Source: Flavilitoribacter nigricans DSM 23189 = NBRC 102662 (GTDB taxonomy: Bacteria > Bacteroidota > Bacteroidia > Chitinophagales > Saprospiraceae). Taken from it: a DNA stretch of 64,000 nucleotides. The stretch's first letter is position 1. Every line of letters begins with the position of its first letter. The notes under the pieces are model-generated. The model saw only the letters and a list, made by a program, of their open reading frames with translations, had not been told where the DNA came from and did not search any database. The position numbers and the translations under genes were made by a program. Below, piece by piece: positions 37,201-45,662 of the stretch. The stretch is from contig NZ_PDUD01000018.1 of NCBI RefSeq assembly GCF_002646595.1, forward strand, positions 124,001-188,000. Reading direction: 5' to 3'.

Positions 37201-37591
37201 GCAGTCCGCAGTAGCCATTAACGACGGTAACGGTCATTTTCACCTGGAAGCTCTTCCTCTGGAGGCTCAGGTTGCACCGGTATACGCCATTCACATTACG
37301 GATCTGAATACCGACGGCATTCCCGATCTTCTGCTGGGAGGGAATTTATTGGAAGTAAAACCGGAGGTCGGACCCTATGACGCAAGTTTCGGGACCTGCC
37401 TGCTCGGGCGTGGCGATGGCACCTTCCGGCCGGTTGCCAATGCGGCCATCGGTTTGAAACTCGAAGGACAGGTTCGGGATCTGCGTCCCTTCCGTATTGG
37501 AACCAAAGAATTAATTTTGGTGGGTACCAATAACGCCAGAGTGCAGGCACTGGAAACGATTAAGGCAAACCGTTTAATTACTGCCCAATGA
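34208..37591 (+). CDS. giant FG-GAP/ASPIC-UnbV (CRTAC1-like) surface lipoprotein, first copy
   Basis: A 1127-residue lipoprotein (lipobox LLSSC, Cys21). Two propeller arrays of FG-GAP/VCBS repeats carry calcium loops such as DINNDSLPD, DINGDGLLD, DYDQDGDLD, DLNGDGWLD and DLDNDGDLD (first array to about residue 500) and a second set from about residue 660 (DINGDGRED, DADNDGDQD). Between them, near residues 535-600, is an ASPIC/UnbV domain (GARVLIRHRGE, TVRGFQSS, VVFWPDGREK). CRTAC1-like proteins bind surfaces or glycans; no catalysis is known. It overlaps the small lipoprotein gene by 14 bp and the paralogue by 4 bp. Confidence 0.93.
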   Translation: MKMSRTSWRLVCFFGMLLSSCGTKSPEGNPDTLFTLMGAKTTGIDFENTITYDKDFNIYTYRNFYNGGGVAIGDINNDSLPDIYFTSNQGANQLYLNKGDFRFENITDRAGVAGTHAWSTGVVMVDINGDGLLDIYVSNSGDVEGDDKQNELFINQGDLTFTSEAESYGLADEGLTTQTAFFDYDQDGDLDAYVLNNSFRPISSFNLKNNERVIRDPVNGDKLYENRDGHFYNVSDSAGIYGSIIGFGLGILTSDLNGDGWLDIYVCNDFFERDYIYMNNRDGTFSEQLTQQMRSTSMASMGVDIADLNDDGYPEVFVTEMLPKDEARLKTSMTFENWAKYRFNHRYGYHHQFTRNMLHINSGPFDTLQDIAFTEQGRLRGVEASDWSWGALLADLDLDGHKDLYITNGVYKDILNQDYLRYISSDVVIESVISGEGVNYQKLIDIIPSQPISNVAYAGSKEVLFTDKTREWGLEVPGFSNGVAYGDLDNDGDLDLIVNNVNMPAFVYQNQSRQIDPERSYLKIKLRGPDKNTQAIGARVLIRHRGESHWLEQVTVRGFQSSVDDVLTYGSTSTEPIDSLVVFWPDGREKVLTQMPLNQTLYLNAADGPDTIADDRDESWTAPDFAFQDRTTTLPDSLLHRENEFSDFDRNGMLFHMLSTQGPKIAVADINGDGREDLFLCGAKDAAGKLYLQNADGRLSALASATLDADRRCEDVDALFFDADNDGDQDLYVASGGNEYVSSSSALSDRLYLNDGRGNFTKSPQLLPVSQFESTSNVTAADFDKDGDMDLFVGIRLKDRMIGIPQNGYLLENDGQGDFTEVSSEIAPGLQEIGLITDAAWTDIDGDDWPDLIVVGEWMQVEIFRNQNGQFSRMTEAAGLDQYRGWWNTVAVADLDGDGDSDLVLGNHGLNSRFEASSEKPVSCYVNDFDQNGTIEQVICTYNGADAYPLTLRHDLTTQMPGLKKQFLKYEDYKLKKIEDIFSKDQLAGALVHSANFLQSAVAINDGNGHFHLEALPLEAQVAPVYAIHITDLNTDGIPDLLLGGNLLEVKPEVGPYDASFGTCLLGRGDGTFRPVANAAIGLKLEGQVRDLRPFRIGTKELILVGTNNARVQALETIKANRLITAQ

Positions 37592-40500
37592 TCAAATGGC
37601 CTACGGTTTTGGTGTGTAGCGGATTCATTGCGCTAAGCCTGTGGAGCTGCCGCAGTCGGGAAAAGCTTTTTACCGCTCTACCCGGGGCACAGACCGGAGT
37701 CGATTTCACCAATCTCGTGGTTGAAACCGATAGTTTCAATATCAATCAGTATCTGTACGCCTACAATGGCGGCGGAGTTGCCCTCGGTGATATAAATAAT
37801 GACGGACTGGTTGATATCTACCTGGGGTCAAACCAGGGATCCAATCGCCTCTTCCTCAATAAAGGAGACCTGAAATTTGAAGATGTAACGGAAAAAGCCG
37901 GTGTCCAGGGATGGATCGGCAAGCGGTACTGGACGACCGGTTTGTCCATGGTAGATATCAATCACGACGGCTGGCTGGACCTATACGTTAATCAGGTGAG
38001 CAACACCAGTCATCTGGACGGTCACAATTTGCTTTTCATCAATAATCAGGACGGTACATTTTCAGAGCAGTCCCGGACTTACGGCCTCGACTTCCGCACC
38101 TTCGCCCAGCAAACGGTCTTCTTTGATTATGACCGGGACGGCGACCTCGATGCCTATCTACTCAATCATTCGCTTCACGAACTGGACGTTTACGTAAAAA
38201 CCGCCAAGCGGGATCGCCCGGATCCGCTGGCCGGCGATCGTCTCATGCGCAACGACGGAGGAGTTTTCAAAGATGCAAGTAAAGAGGCGGGCATCTACAG
38301 CAGTGCCATGGGTTATGGCCTTTCGGTTAGCCTGGGTGATGTAGATAATAATGGTTGTCCGGATATTTATGTTTCCAATGATTTTCACGAGAACGATTAT
38401 CTGTATCTCAACCAGTGTGATGGCACTTTCCGCGAACAGATCCGATCTCTACTCCCCTACTGCAGCACCTTCTCCATGGGTAGTGATATGGCGGACCTCA
38501 ATAATAACGGCTGGCTGGACATCATGAGTTTGGATATGAAACCCGAAGATGAAGTGATCCGCAAGCAGTCTTCCGGCGCAGATCCGTATGATGTTTACAA
38601 TTATAAACTGAGTTTCGGCTACCACGAGCAGTACCCACGTAATATGCTCCATCTGAACCAGGGAACGACGGCCTCCGGCATGGTCCCCTTCACGGAAGTT
38701 GCCCAGCAACTGGGCGTTGAGGCCACGGACTGGAGCTGGTCGGTATTACTGGCCGATCTGGATAACGACACCCATAAAGATCTCCATATTACCAACGGTA
38801 TTTACCGGCGCCCCAATGATCTGGACTACATCAATTACACCTTTCACGAAGGCAATCAACAGCGCTTGTCGGCCCTCGAACTGGTTTCCAAAATGCCGGA
38901 TGGCCGGGCCGCAAACTATGCTTACCGCAATAGAGGCGGCTTGCAAATGGAAAATGTCTCTGAGCAATGGGGCCTGGACCTGCAGGCCTACTCCATGGGG
39001 TCGGCTTACGGGGATCTGGATAATGACGGAGACCTGGACCTGATCATCAACAACCTGAACGCTCCCGCGACCTTATACCGGAATAATACCGACCAAATTA
39101 GTCCCAATCAGCACCTGACGGTTAAGCTGGAGGGGCCGGAAAAAAATCCCCGGGGTATCGGAACGCGCTTGGAACTTTTTCTGCCGGATCAAAAACTTAT
39201 GCAGGAAGTATATCCGGTGCGCGGCTGGTTATCTTCCTCGGATTATTCGGCCGTTTTCGGATTAGGCACCCACCAACCGGACAGCCTGATCGTACGCTGG
39301 CCGGATGGGAGATCACAAACGATACGCACACTGAGTCCCGGGCAACCTGTTAGCCTGCAATACGAGGCATCCACTAATGGCTCCCGGCCATTGGTTAACA
39401 CAAACAACCTATTGCAAAAAATAGCGGACCATCGTGGTCTGGAGTTCAGTCATCTGGAAAATAATTTTACGGATTTTGACCGGGAGCTGTTATTACCCCA
39501 CGAAATTTCCCGGGAAGGACCGCCTCTGCTGGTTGCGGATCTGAATGGTGATGGTGCCGAGGATGTATTTATCGGAGGAGCAGCGGGCCAGTCCGGCCGG
39601 CTCTTTTTTCAGGATGAGCGCTCCAGACGGTTTGTGGAGCGTATACCTGAACCGTTTATGGAGGATGAGGCCAGGGAGGATATTGACGCGGTCTTTTTCG
39701 ATGCAGATGCGGATGGTGATCCGGATCTGTACGTCGTCAGTGGCGGCGGACAATATGTAGGCGATCTCAATGCCGACCGTTTGTATCTCAACGATGGACT
39801 GGGGAATTTTTCCCGCTCAACCCAGATCCCGGCAATCACGGCCAATGGCGCCTGTGTGGTAGCCGCTGATTTCAACCGGGATGGTTTTACCGACCTGTTC
39901 ATCGGTAATCGTTCAGTGGTGGGCAACTATGGGTATTTACCGGATGCCTACTTGCTTTGGAACCGCGGCAACGGCCGGTTTGCAGCGGACCGCTCGGAAA
40001 AGACCAGTGCGCTTCGGTCCATTGGAATGATCACGGATGCCTCCTGGGACGAAAAAGCGCAACAACTACTCGTGGTTGGAGAATTTATGCCCATCAGTAT
40101 CCTTCGTTTTCAGGACGAGGAACTAAGCCTGGAAGCTTTGGAAAATACTCACGGCTGGTGGAATACGATCCATCCGGTGGATATTGACTGGGATGGCGAT
40201 CTGGATTTTCTGGTGGGCAACTATGGATTGAACAGCCCCCTGCATCCCAGTTCCTCCGAGCCGGTCCGCCTGATCGTCAAAGATTGGGATAATAACGGGC
40301 AGTCCGATCCAATGCTTACGCATTACCGTCAGGGAAAAGAATGGTTATACCACGGTCTGGATGCGGTCAAAAAACAAATACCGGTGATCCGCCTGCGGTT
40401 CAATGATTATCACCTTTATGCTAAACATACCCTGGATCAGACTTTTTCGGAAGCGGACCTGAATACCGCGGAAATCCTGTACGCTGAGACCTTTGAGTCG

Positions 40501-40932
40501 GTAGTATTGATTAACCAGGGAGCAGATGGCTACATCATGCAGGCCCTACCGGCCGAAAGCCAGACGGCTCCCATCTTTGCATTCTATACCGCCGACCTCA
40601 ATGGCGACCAGCTGACCGACGTGCTGGCCATGGGCAATACCGAAGTGAATCCGCCCTCCATCGGCAATCAGAAGGCATCTACCGGGTTCTGCCTGCTGGG
40701 AGCGGGAAATGGGCAATTTCGTGCGCTGCCCCCGGGCGAGAGCGGCCTGGCCGTTACCGGATCGGTGCGAAAGATCCGGGGTCTGGACCTGCAAAATGAC
40801 CACTGGATACTGGTGGCTAAAAATAATGACAAACTGGAAGTGTGGCAAAGTCAAAGCAAGCAACGGAAAATGACGGTAGAAGGTAATATATCGGCCGATC
40901 TCCCGGAAAGTAGTGAGGATCATGATCTGTAA
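37588..40932 (+). CDS. giant FG-GAP/ASPIC-UnbV (CRTAC1-like) surface lipoprotein, second copy
   Basis: A 1114-residue paralogue of the preceding protein with the same plan: lipobox SLWSC (Cys21), FG-GAP loops (DINNDGLVD, DINHDGWLD, DYDRDGDLD, DVDNNGCPD), an ASPIC/UnbV segment (GTRLELFLPDQK, VRGWLSSSD, VRWPDGRSQ) and a second propeller (DLNGDGAED, DADADGDPD). The ATG lies within the stop codon of the first copy (ATGA), so translation is coupled. The GH127 gene follows after 62 bp. The pair probably arose by tandem duplication, and the sequences have clearly diverged. Their retention side by side suggests a two-part surface assembly, which is inference. Confidence 0.93.
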   Translation: MIKWPTVLVCSGFIALSLWSCRSREKLFTALPGAQTGVDFTNLVVETDSFNINQYLYAYNGGGVALGDINNDGLVDIYLGSNQGSNRLFLNKGDLKFEDVTEKAGVQGWIGKRYWTTGLSMVDINHDGWLDLYVNQVSNTSHLDGHNLLFINNQDGTFSEQSRTYGLDFRTFAQQTVFFDYDRDGDLDAYLLNHSLHELDVYVKTAKRDRPDPLAGDRLMRNDGGVFKDASKEAGIYSSAMGYGLSVSLGDVDNNGCPDIYVSNDFHENDYLYLNQCDGTFREQIRSLLPYCSTFSMGSDMADLNNNGWLDIMSLDMKPEDEVIRKQSSGADPYDVYNYKLSFGYHEQYPRNMLHLNQGTTASGMVPFTEVAQQLGVEATDWSWSVLLADLDNDTHKDLHITNGIYRRPNDLDYINYTFHEGNQQRLSALELVSKMPDGRAANYAYRNRGGLQMENVSEQWGLDLQAYSMGSAYGDLDNDGDLDLIINNLNAPATLYRNNTDQISPNQHLTVKLEGPEKNPRGIGTRLELFLPDQKLMQEVYPVRGWLSSSDYSAVFGLGTHQPDSLIVRWPDGRSQTIRTLSPGQPVSLQYEASTNGSRPLVNTNNLLQKIADHRGLEFSHLENNFTDFDRELLLPHEISREGPPLLVADLNGDGAEDVFIGGAAGQSGRLFFQDERSRRFVERIPEPFMEDEAREDIDAVFFDADADGDPDLYVVSGGGQYVGDLNADRLYLNDGLGNFSRSTQIPAITANGACVVAADFNRDGFTDLFIGNRSVVGNYGYLPDAYLLWNRGNGRFAADRSEKTSALRSIGMITDASWDEKAQQLLVVGEFMPISILRFQDEELSLEALENTHGWWNTIHPVDIDWDGDLDFLVGNYGLNSPLHPSSSEPVRLIVKDWDNNGQSDPMLTHYRQGKEWLYHGLDAVKKQIPVIRLRFNDYHLYAKHTLDQTFSEADLNTAEILYAETFESVVLINQGADGYIMQALPAESQTAPIFAFYTADLNGDQLTDVLAMGNTEVNPPSIGNQKASTGFCLLGAGNGQFRALPPGESGLAVTGSVRKIRGLDLQNDHWILVAKNNDKLEVWQSQSKQRKMTVEGNISADLPESSEDHDL

Positions 40933-40994
40933 TCTCGTTGTCGCTAATTTTTGACTATCGCCTCCTTTCCCATTATTCAATAAATCAAAATACA

Positions 40995-43013
40995 ATGATC
41001 AGTCTGAAACAACTGAATTTACGGAAGGCAACAGGTAATGCCTGGATCTTCCTTTCCTTTGGATTGCTGTTTAGCCTGAATGCCTGTCAGCAAGCCGTTG
41101 AAGAATCGCCGGTTGCAGAGGAAGATAGCCGGCTCCACGATTATCCCATCCAACCGGTAGATATCCGGCACGTAAAGCTAACCGATGCTTTCTGGCTGCC
41201 CATTGTCCAGCGGGTACAGGAAAAAACGATTGAGTTTGCCCTGGAGAAATGCACAGAAGAAGGACGATTCGAAAACTTCCTGATCGCGGGCGGCGAAATG
41301 GAAGGCGATGTCCGCGGATACATGCCCTTTGATGATACCGATGTCTACAAGATCATTGAAGGAGCCTCCAATTCCCTGATCAGTTCTCCCAATGAAGAAC
41401 TTCAGGTCTTACTGGACTCCCTGATCAGGATCATAGAAATCGGCCAGGAAGACGACGGCTATCTGACGACCTGGCGGACCATCGACCCGGCCAAACCACC
41501 CGCTGAATGGGTAAAGGTGGTAGACGGCAAACGCTGGGAATCACTGGAAATGAGCCATGAGCTGTATAATGCCGGTCACCTTTTTGAAGCGGCCGCCGTG
41601 CATTACCAGGCTACCGGGAAACGCAACTTTCTCGACATCGCCCTGAAAAACGCCGATCTCATGGTCCAGACTTTTGGGCCCGGCAAGATCGAGACCGTAC
41701 CCGGCCACCAGATCATTGAAACCGGTTTGATCAAGCTCTATCGGATCACCAAAAATGAGGATTACCTCGAACTGGCCCGTTATTTTCTAGATACCCGCGG
41801 AGATTATTCATCAGGCCGTTCCAATTTCGGTCCCTACGCCCAGGATCATCTGCCGGTGGTGGAACAGGATGAAGTCGTCGGCCACGCCGTACGCGCCGTA
41901 TATATGTACGCCGGCATGACGGATATTGCGGCGATCTACCAGGATTCCGGCTACGCCGCTGCGGTTGATAAACTCTGGGACAATATGGTCTCGAAAAAGA
42001 TGTACATCACCGGAGGGATCGGAGCCCGCCACGAAGGCGAATCTTTTGGAGACAACTACGAATTGCCCAATGCTACGGCCTATAATGAGACCTGTGCCTC
42101 CATCGGTGATGTGTACTGGAATCACCGGCTTTTCATGCTCTACGGGGATCACAAGTACTACGATGTCATCGAAAGGACCCTCTACAACGGCCTCATCTCC
42201 GGACTATCGCTGGATGGAGAGAAATTCTTCTATCCCAATGCCCTCGAATCGGACGGTGAGTACAAATTCAATCAGGGCGCCTGTACACGGAAATCCTGGT
42301 TTGACTGCTCCTGTTGTCCATCCAACCTCATCCGCTTTTTGCCGGCGGTGCAGGGGCTGATCTACGCCAAGGAAGCCAATGACCTCTACGTCAACCTCTA
42401 TGTAGGCAGTGAGGCCGAAGTAGACCTCAACGGCCAGAACGTGCAGATCAGTCAAACAACGAATTACCCCTGGGACGGCAAGGTAACGATCCAGGTAACC
42501 ACTAGCGATGCGGTGGATATGGATCTGAAACTGCGGATGCCGGGCTGGGCCCGGGGTGAAGTGCTACCCAGTGACCTTTACCAGTACGTAAACAATCCTA
42601 CTGCTTCTCCCAGTCTGGCGGTCAACGGTGAAGCCATTGAATACGCTCCCGAGGCGGGTTATGTCTCTTTAGACCGTAAATGGGAAGGAACAACGACGAT
42701 CACCATTGAATTCCCGCTGGAAGTACGGCAGGTGAAAGCCAGTGAGCTGGTGGCGGAAGATCAGGGGAAAGTCGCCTTGGAGTACGGGCCGATCGTTTAT
42801 GCGGTAGAATCCATCGATAACCCCGGTAGTTTTAATGCCGTTGCGGTGGGTGCGGACGAAACTTTTCAGGTCAACTGGGATCCAACCTTGTTGGAGGGCG
42901 TAAATGTACTGGAAGCTGAGAGCGATCAGGGCAGCTTTAAGGCTATCCCCTACTACGCCTGGTCCAATCGGGGAATTGGCAAGATGAAGGTTTGGTTGCC
43001 GGCGGCGATGTAA
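40995..43013 (+). CDS. GH127 (DUF1680) beta-L-arabinofuranosidase-like lipoprotein
   Basis: A 672-residue exported glycosidase. The start at 40995 gives a lipoprotein signal with Cys31 (SLNAC); the longer frame from 40938 lacks signal character. The fold is an alpha/alpha barrel followed by a beta-sandwich. The family zinc-thiolate site is intact: Glu365 and Cys367 in NETCAS, and Cys440-Cys441 in SCCPSN. Known members remove terminal beta-L-arabinofuranose from arabinan or hydroxyproline arabinosides, the Cys acting as nucleophile. It lies in the same unit as the two FG-GAP lipoproteins, so those may help present an arabinose-containing glycan. Confidence 0.93.
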   Translation: MISLKQLNLRKATGNAWIFLSFGLLFSLNACQQAVEESPVAEEDSRLHDYPIQPVDIRHVKLTDAFWLPIVQRVQEKTIEFALEKCTEEGRFENFLIAGGEMEGDVRGYMPFDDTDVYKIIEGASNSLISSPNEELQVLLDSLIRIIEIGQEDDGYLTTWRTIDPAKPPAEWVKVVDGKRWESLEMSHELYNAGHLFEAAAVHYQATGKRNFLDIALKNADLMVQTFGPGKIETVPGHQIIETGLIKLYRITKNEDYLELARYFLDTRGDYSSGRSNFGPYAQDHLPVVEQDEVVGHAVRAVYMYAGMTDIAAIYQDSGYAAAVDKLWDNMVSKKMYITGGIGARHEGESFGDNYELPNATAYNETCASIGDVYWNHRLFMLYGDHKYYDVIERTLYNGLISGLSLDGEKFFYPNALESDGEYKFNQGACTRKSWFDCSCCPSNLIRFLPAVQGLIYAKEANDLYVNLYVGSEAEVDLNGQNVQISQTTNYPWDGKVTIQVTTSDAVDMDLKLRMPGWARGEVLPSDLYQYVNNPTASPSLAVNGEAIEYAPEAGYVSLDRKWEGTTTITIEFPLEVRQVKASELVAEDQGKVALEYGPIVYAVESIDNPGSFNAVAVGADETFQVNWDPTLLEGVNVLEAESDQGSFKAIPYYAWSNRGIGKMKVWLPAAM

Positions 43014-43020
43014 CCTGATC

Positions 43021-43107
43021 ATAATGACGCCCTTTCTTTTTTGGTGGGAGGTGTCAGGTGGGAGGTGTCAGGTGCGAGGTGTGGGGTGTCAGGAGGGGCG
43101 TCATTAT
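43021..43107. repeat. inverted repeat enclosing G-rich tandem units
   Basis: A perfect 12-bp inverted repeat (ATAATGACGCCC at 43021-43032, complement at 43096-43107) brackets three imperfect copies of GGGAGGTGTCAGGT. It may be a terminator for the GH127 unit. The G-rich core could form other structures in single-stranded DNA or RNA. Confidence 0.6.
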
Positions 43108-43160
43108 TTCTTGTTTGATCGTTTAATGCTATAGAAAACATTTTTAGATATCCGATCCAG

Positions 43161-43931
43161 ATGATACCAGTTTTGCTTCGATCCGTCCTGTTGCCACTAT
43201 TGTTTTTGCTCTCTGTAGTGGTTTATTCCCAGGATACCTTCTCTATCGTGGCCGTAGATCCCGAAACCGGAGAAGTCGGGGTCGCCGGCGCTTCCTGCGT
43301 GGACGGGGCCGGGTCTTTTGGCGGCGTCCGCATCATCAATCGGCTCATACCCGGTCGTGGCGGTGTAAACGCTCAGGCCTGGATCTGTGTCAATCCCAAT
43401 GTCAACCTGAATAATGCGATCACACGCATGCAGCAGGGCGATGCTCCCAACGAGATCATCGACTGGCTGATCGCCAATGATGCCTGCGAAGCGCGAAATT
43501 TCGATCCCCGCTTCCGGCAATACGGCATTGTCGATCTTGGGACGGACGGTAATCCACGGGCGGCAGCCTTTACCGGGAGTTTAGCCGATGATTATAAAGG
43601 GCACATTACCGGACTTAATTACAGTATTCAGGGAAATATACTGATCGGACCGGAAGTATTAATCCAGATGGAAGAACGCTTCCTGAATACCAGCGGAAGC
43701 CTGGCCGAAAAACTGATGGCAGCCATGCAGGGAGCAAAGATCCCGGGTGCAGATGCGCGTTGCCTTTCCCGGGGCACCACTTCCACGTCGGCCTTTCTCC
43801 GGGTTGCCCGTCCGGATGATCCGGTAAATAATATCTCCCTGGACCTCAATGTCTCCGAAGTGAATTTCGGGAAAGAACCCATTGATGCCCTCCAGAGGAT
43901 CTGTTTGATCAACAATTCCCGACTTCCTTAG
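43161..43931 (+). CDS. exported DUF1028 protein, frame ends before its sorting tail
   Basis: A 256-residue product with a signal peptide (residues 1-24, VVVYSQD) followed by the DUF1028 N-terminal-nucleophile-like domain: FSIVAVDPETGEVGVAGASCVDG, NAQAWICVNPN, GIVDLGTDGNPRAAAFTGS and GNILIGPEVLIQMEERFL. DUF1028 proteins are Ntn-hydrolase-like secreted proteins of unknown substrate. The frame runs into TAG at 43929, but a complete T9SS sorting domain follows in another frame (see 43886-44188). The gene therefore looks frameshifted or needs a -1 shift. Without the tail the product would be exported to the periplasm only. Confidence 0.88.
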   Translation: MIPVLLRSVLLPLLFLLSVVVYSQDTFSIVAVDPETGEVGVAGASCVDGAGSFGGVRIINRLIPGRGGVNAQAWICVNPNVNLNNAITRMQQGDAPNEIIDWLIANDACEARNFDPRFRQYGIVDLGTDGNPRAAAFTGSLADDYKGHITGLNYSIQGNILIGPEVLIQMEERFLNTSGSLAEKLMAAMQGAKIPGADARCLSRGTTSTSAFLRVARPDDPVNNISLDLNVSEVNFGKEPIDALQRICLINNSRLP

Positions 43932-44188
43932 TCGCTCCGGTACGGGAAGTTGTTACGGTCCGGCTCTTCCCCAATCCGTCACGGGAAAATTTATCCATTT
44001 CCGTAGAAAACGGAGATATAATACAGATACAGCTTTTTAACTACCTGGGACAACTTCAGCTACACCAGACTTTTGCGCCTGCCAACCAGACCAGTGTCGA
44101 CATCAGCTCCCTGCCTTCAGGCCTGTTTATTGCCCTGGTTACAGACCAAAACCGACGGCAGCATCTTCTGAGATTCACAAAGAACTAA
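43886..44188 (+). pseudogene. out-of-frame T9SS C-terminal sorting domain of the DUF1028 gene
   Basis: Reading in the frame one base back from the DUF1028 frame gives an open stretch ending at the TAA at 44186. It contains VTVRLFPNPSREN, then LFNYLGQLQLHQTF, DISSLPSGLFIALV and a C-terminal QHLLRFTKN: the Por-secretion type A signature (FPNP, YxLxG, L-P-x-G). It has no start codon of its own. The shift must occur between 43886 (after a TGA in this frame) and 43931. A missing base in the DNA or the assembly is the simplest reading. Confidence 0.85.
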
Positions 44189-44196
44189 AAAGGGAT

Positions 44197-45546
44197 TTAC
44201 CGGGCAGTTCGTTCCAGGTATTCACAAAGTATATTGACATTATAGTTGAATAAGCGGCTGGAAATACGGTCGGCGGTGCGGTATTCACCGTTCCACTCCG
44301 TTACGGCGATCTCCTCCCGGAAGCGATCGTTATGTACGATCCAGCGGCCTTGATCATCCTGAGCACTTATGATCTTCGCTACCATCTCCTGCAATTGCTC
44401 ATCGCTGATCCCCGCCTGCTGGTATTTACGGTCTTTGCTAATTTCCAGAAAACGGGTTTCCACGGCTTTCAGTGCCCCTGTAAGATCAACCTCATAGCCA
44501 TAACCGGTACGCCGTTCGAGGGAAAGCTGGTGAAGCGAATCTACCCGGATGCGCCCACGATCGTAGTAGAGTGCCTTATTGGTGCCCAGCTCCAGAAATC
44601 TCCCCCATTTGCCGTTCGGCAATTGCGACGCCTTCAGCCAGCGGATGGCATCCGGGATCGCCTCCAGGTACACCCGCTGCCCGGTATGGGCGTAGAGGTC
44701 CATCAGACTGTGTAGGTTATTGATGGTGGCCGACGGACATACCGCGGGTGGTTCAAAGGAGCGGGCCCAGGCGGGTTGTAGATATTCATTGTACTGCTGC
44801 GCCCAGCCGGGTTGCGGTGGTGGCAGTTGGGAGATCAGCATAAAGCGGGCTACCTTTTCCAGACTTTGCTCGTAGGTCGGCTGCTCATAATAAGTATCGG
44901 CTTCGATCATCACCCGAATGCAGTCATTGATACCGTGATCATTGAAGGTCGCGTAGTCGTGATAGTTCCCCTGTATCGGATACTTATGGGGCCAGCCTCC
45001 GTTGTCCAGCTGGGTCAGGACCATCATTTTCAGCGCCTTTTCAACAGCCTGGCTGAGTTCCGGACGATCGATCTCCTGGTCCAGCGCCATCAATAAGCTA
45101 ATGGCGCTCTGGGTTTGGTTATCATCAAAGCTCACTTTATTCCCTTTAGGGCGATCGAAATAGATCTTATGGTCCCAGCCACCGAGCTCATTTTGTCCTT
45201 TAATTAAACCATTGGCCGCTCCCTCCGCTCCCTCCAGGAAAGCAGGTTCCCCGGTAGCGCGATAGGCCCGCAGCATACTCATCCCAACTGCCGGGGTACC
45301 GGGCGGTTGCACTTCAATTGTCCGGTCATCGGTTTTACCTTCTCCCCATTTTTCCTTCCCATCCAAAGTGTAATGGTAAACGTAACCACCTTCAATGGCC
45401 AGGCTTTGAAAAAAGTTAATCCCTTTTTTTAGGCTTTCCCGGGCGGCTGAGCGTAGGTCCTTGCCTTGCATTCGTACAGTGCTCTGGGCGGATGCCAGGC
45501 TAAACGATGCGAGTAATACGGTAATCAGTAGGGCAGATCTATTCAT
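44197..45546 (-). CDS. PL10-like pectate lyase
   Basis: A 449-residue secreted protein with a signal peptide (residues 1-20, LASAQ). The alpha/alpha-toroid shows pectate lyase family 10 hallmarks: GINFFQSLAIEGGYVYHY, NGGWPHKYP near residue 180, ATFNDHGINDCIRVM soon after, and VCPSATINNLHSLMDLYA. The Trp-Pro and Asp-rich motifs are typical of TIGR02474-type lyases, which cleave polygalacturonate by beta-elimination with calcium. The first motif departs from the canonical FDNGAT, so activity on another uronide is possible. It converges on the DUF1028 gene; only 8 bp separate the stop codons. Confidence 0.75.
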   Translation of the reverse strand: MNRSALLITVLLASFSLASAQSTVRMQGKDLRSAARESLKKGINFFQSLAIEGGYVYHYTLDGKEKWGEGKTDDRTIEVQPPGTPAVGMSMLRAYRATGEPAFLEGAEGAANGLIKGQNELGGWDHKIYFDRPKGNKVSFDDNQTQSAISLLMALDQEIDRPELSQAVEKALKMMVLTQLDNGGWPHKYPIQGNYHDYATFNDHGINDCIRVMIEADTYYEQPTYEQSLEKVARFMLISQLPPPQPGWAQQYNEYLQPAWARSFEPPAVCPSATINNLHSLMDLYAHTGQRVYLEAIPDAIRWLKASQLPNGKWGRFLELGTNKALYYDRGRIRVDSLHQLSLERRTGYGYEVDLTGALKAVETRFLEISKDRKYQQAGISDEQLQEMVAKIISAQDDQGRWIVHNDRFREEIAVTEWNGEYRTADRISSRLFNYNVNILCEYLERTAR

Positions 45547-45662
45547 AGCTTGCTTTTTGTGATGCGGAGGCCGGGAACCAAATTGAACAAAGGCCCGGTA
45601 TTTCTTTGTTGTTTGTTGTGTAAACCTTTGATAAATAAATCCTTAACCAAATCCAGTCGAAT

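Noticed and set aside
34208-40932. Idea that the two giant genes are an assembly duplication
   Set aside because: The sequences differ throughout and show different motif residues, so they are real diverged paralogues.
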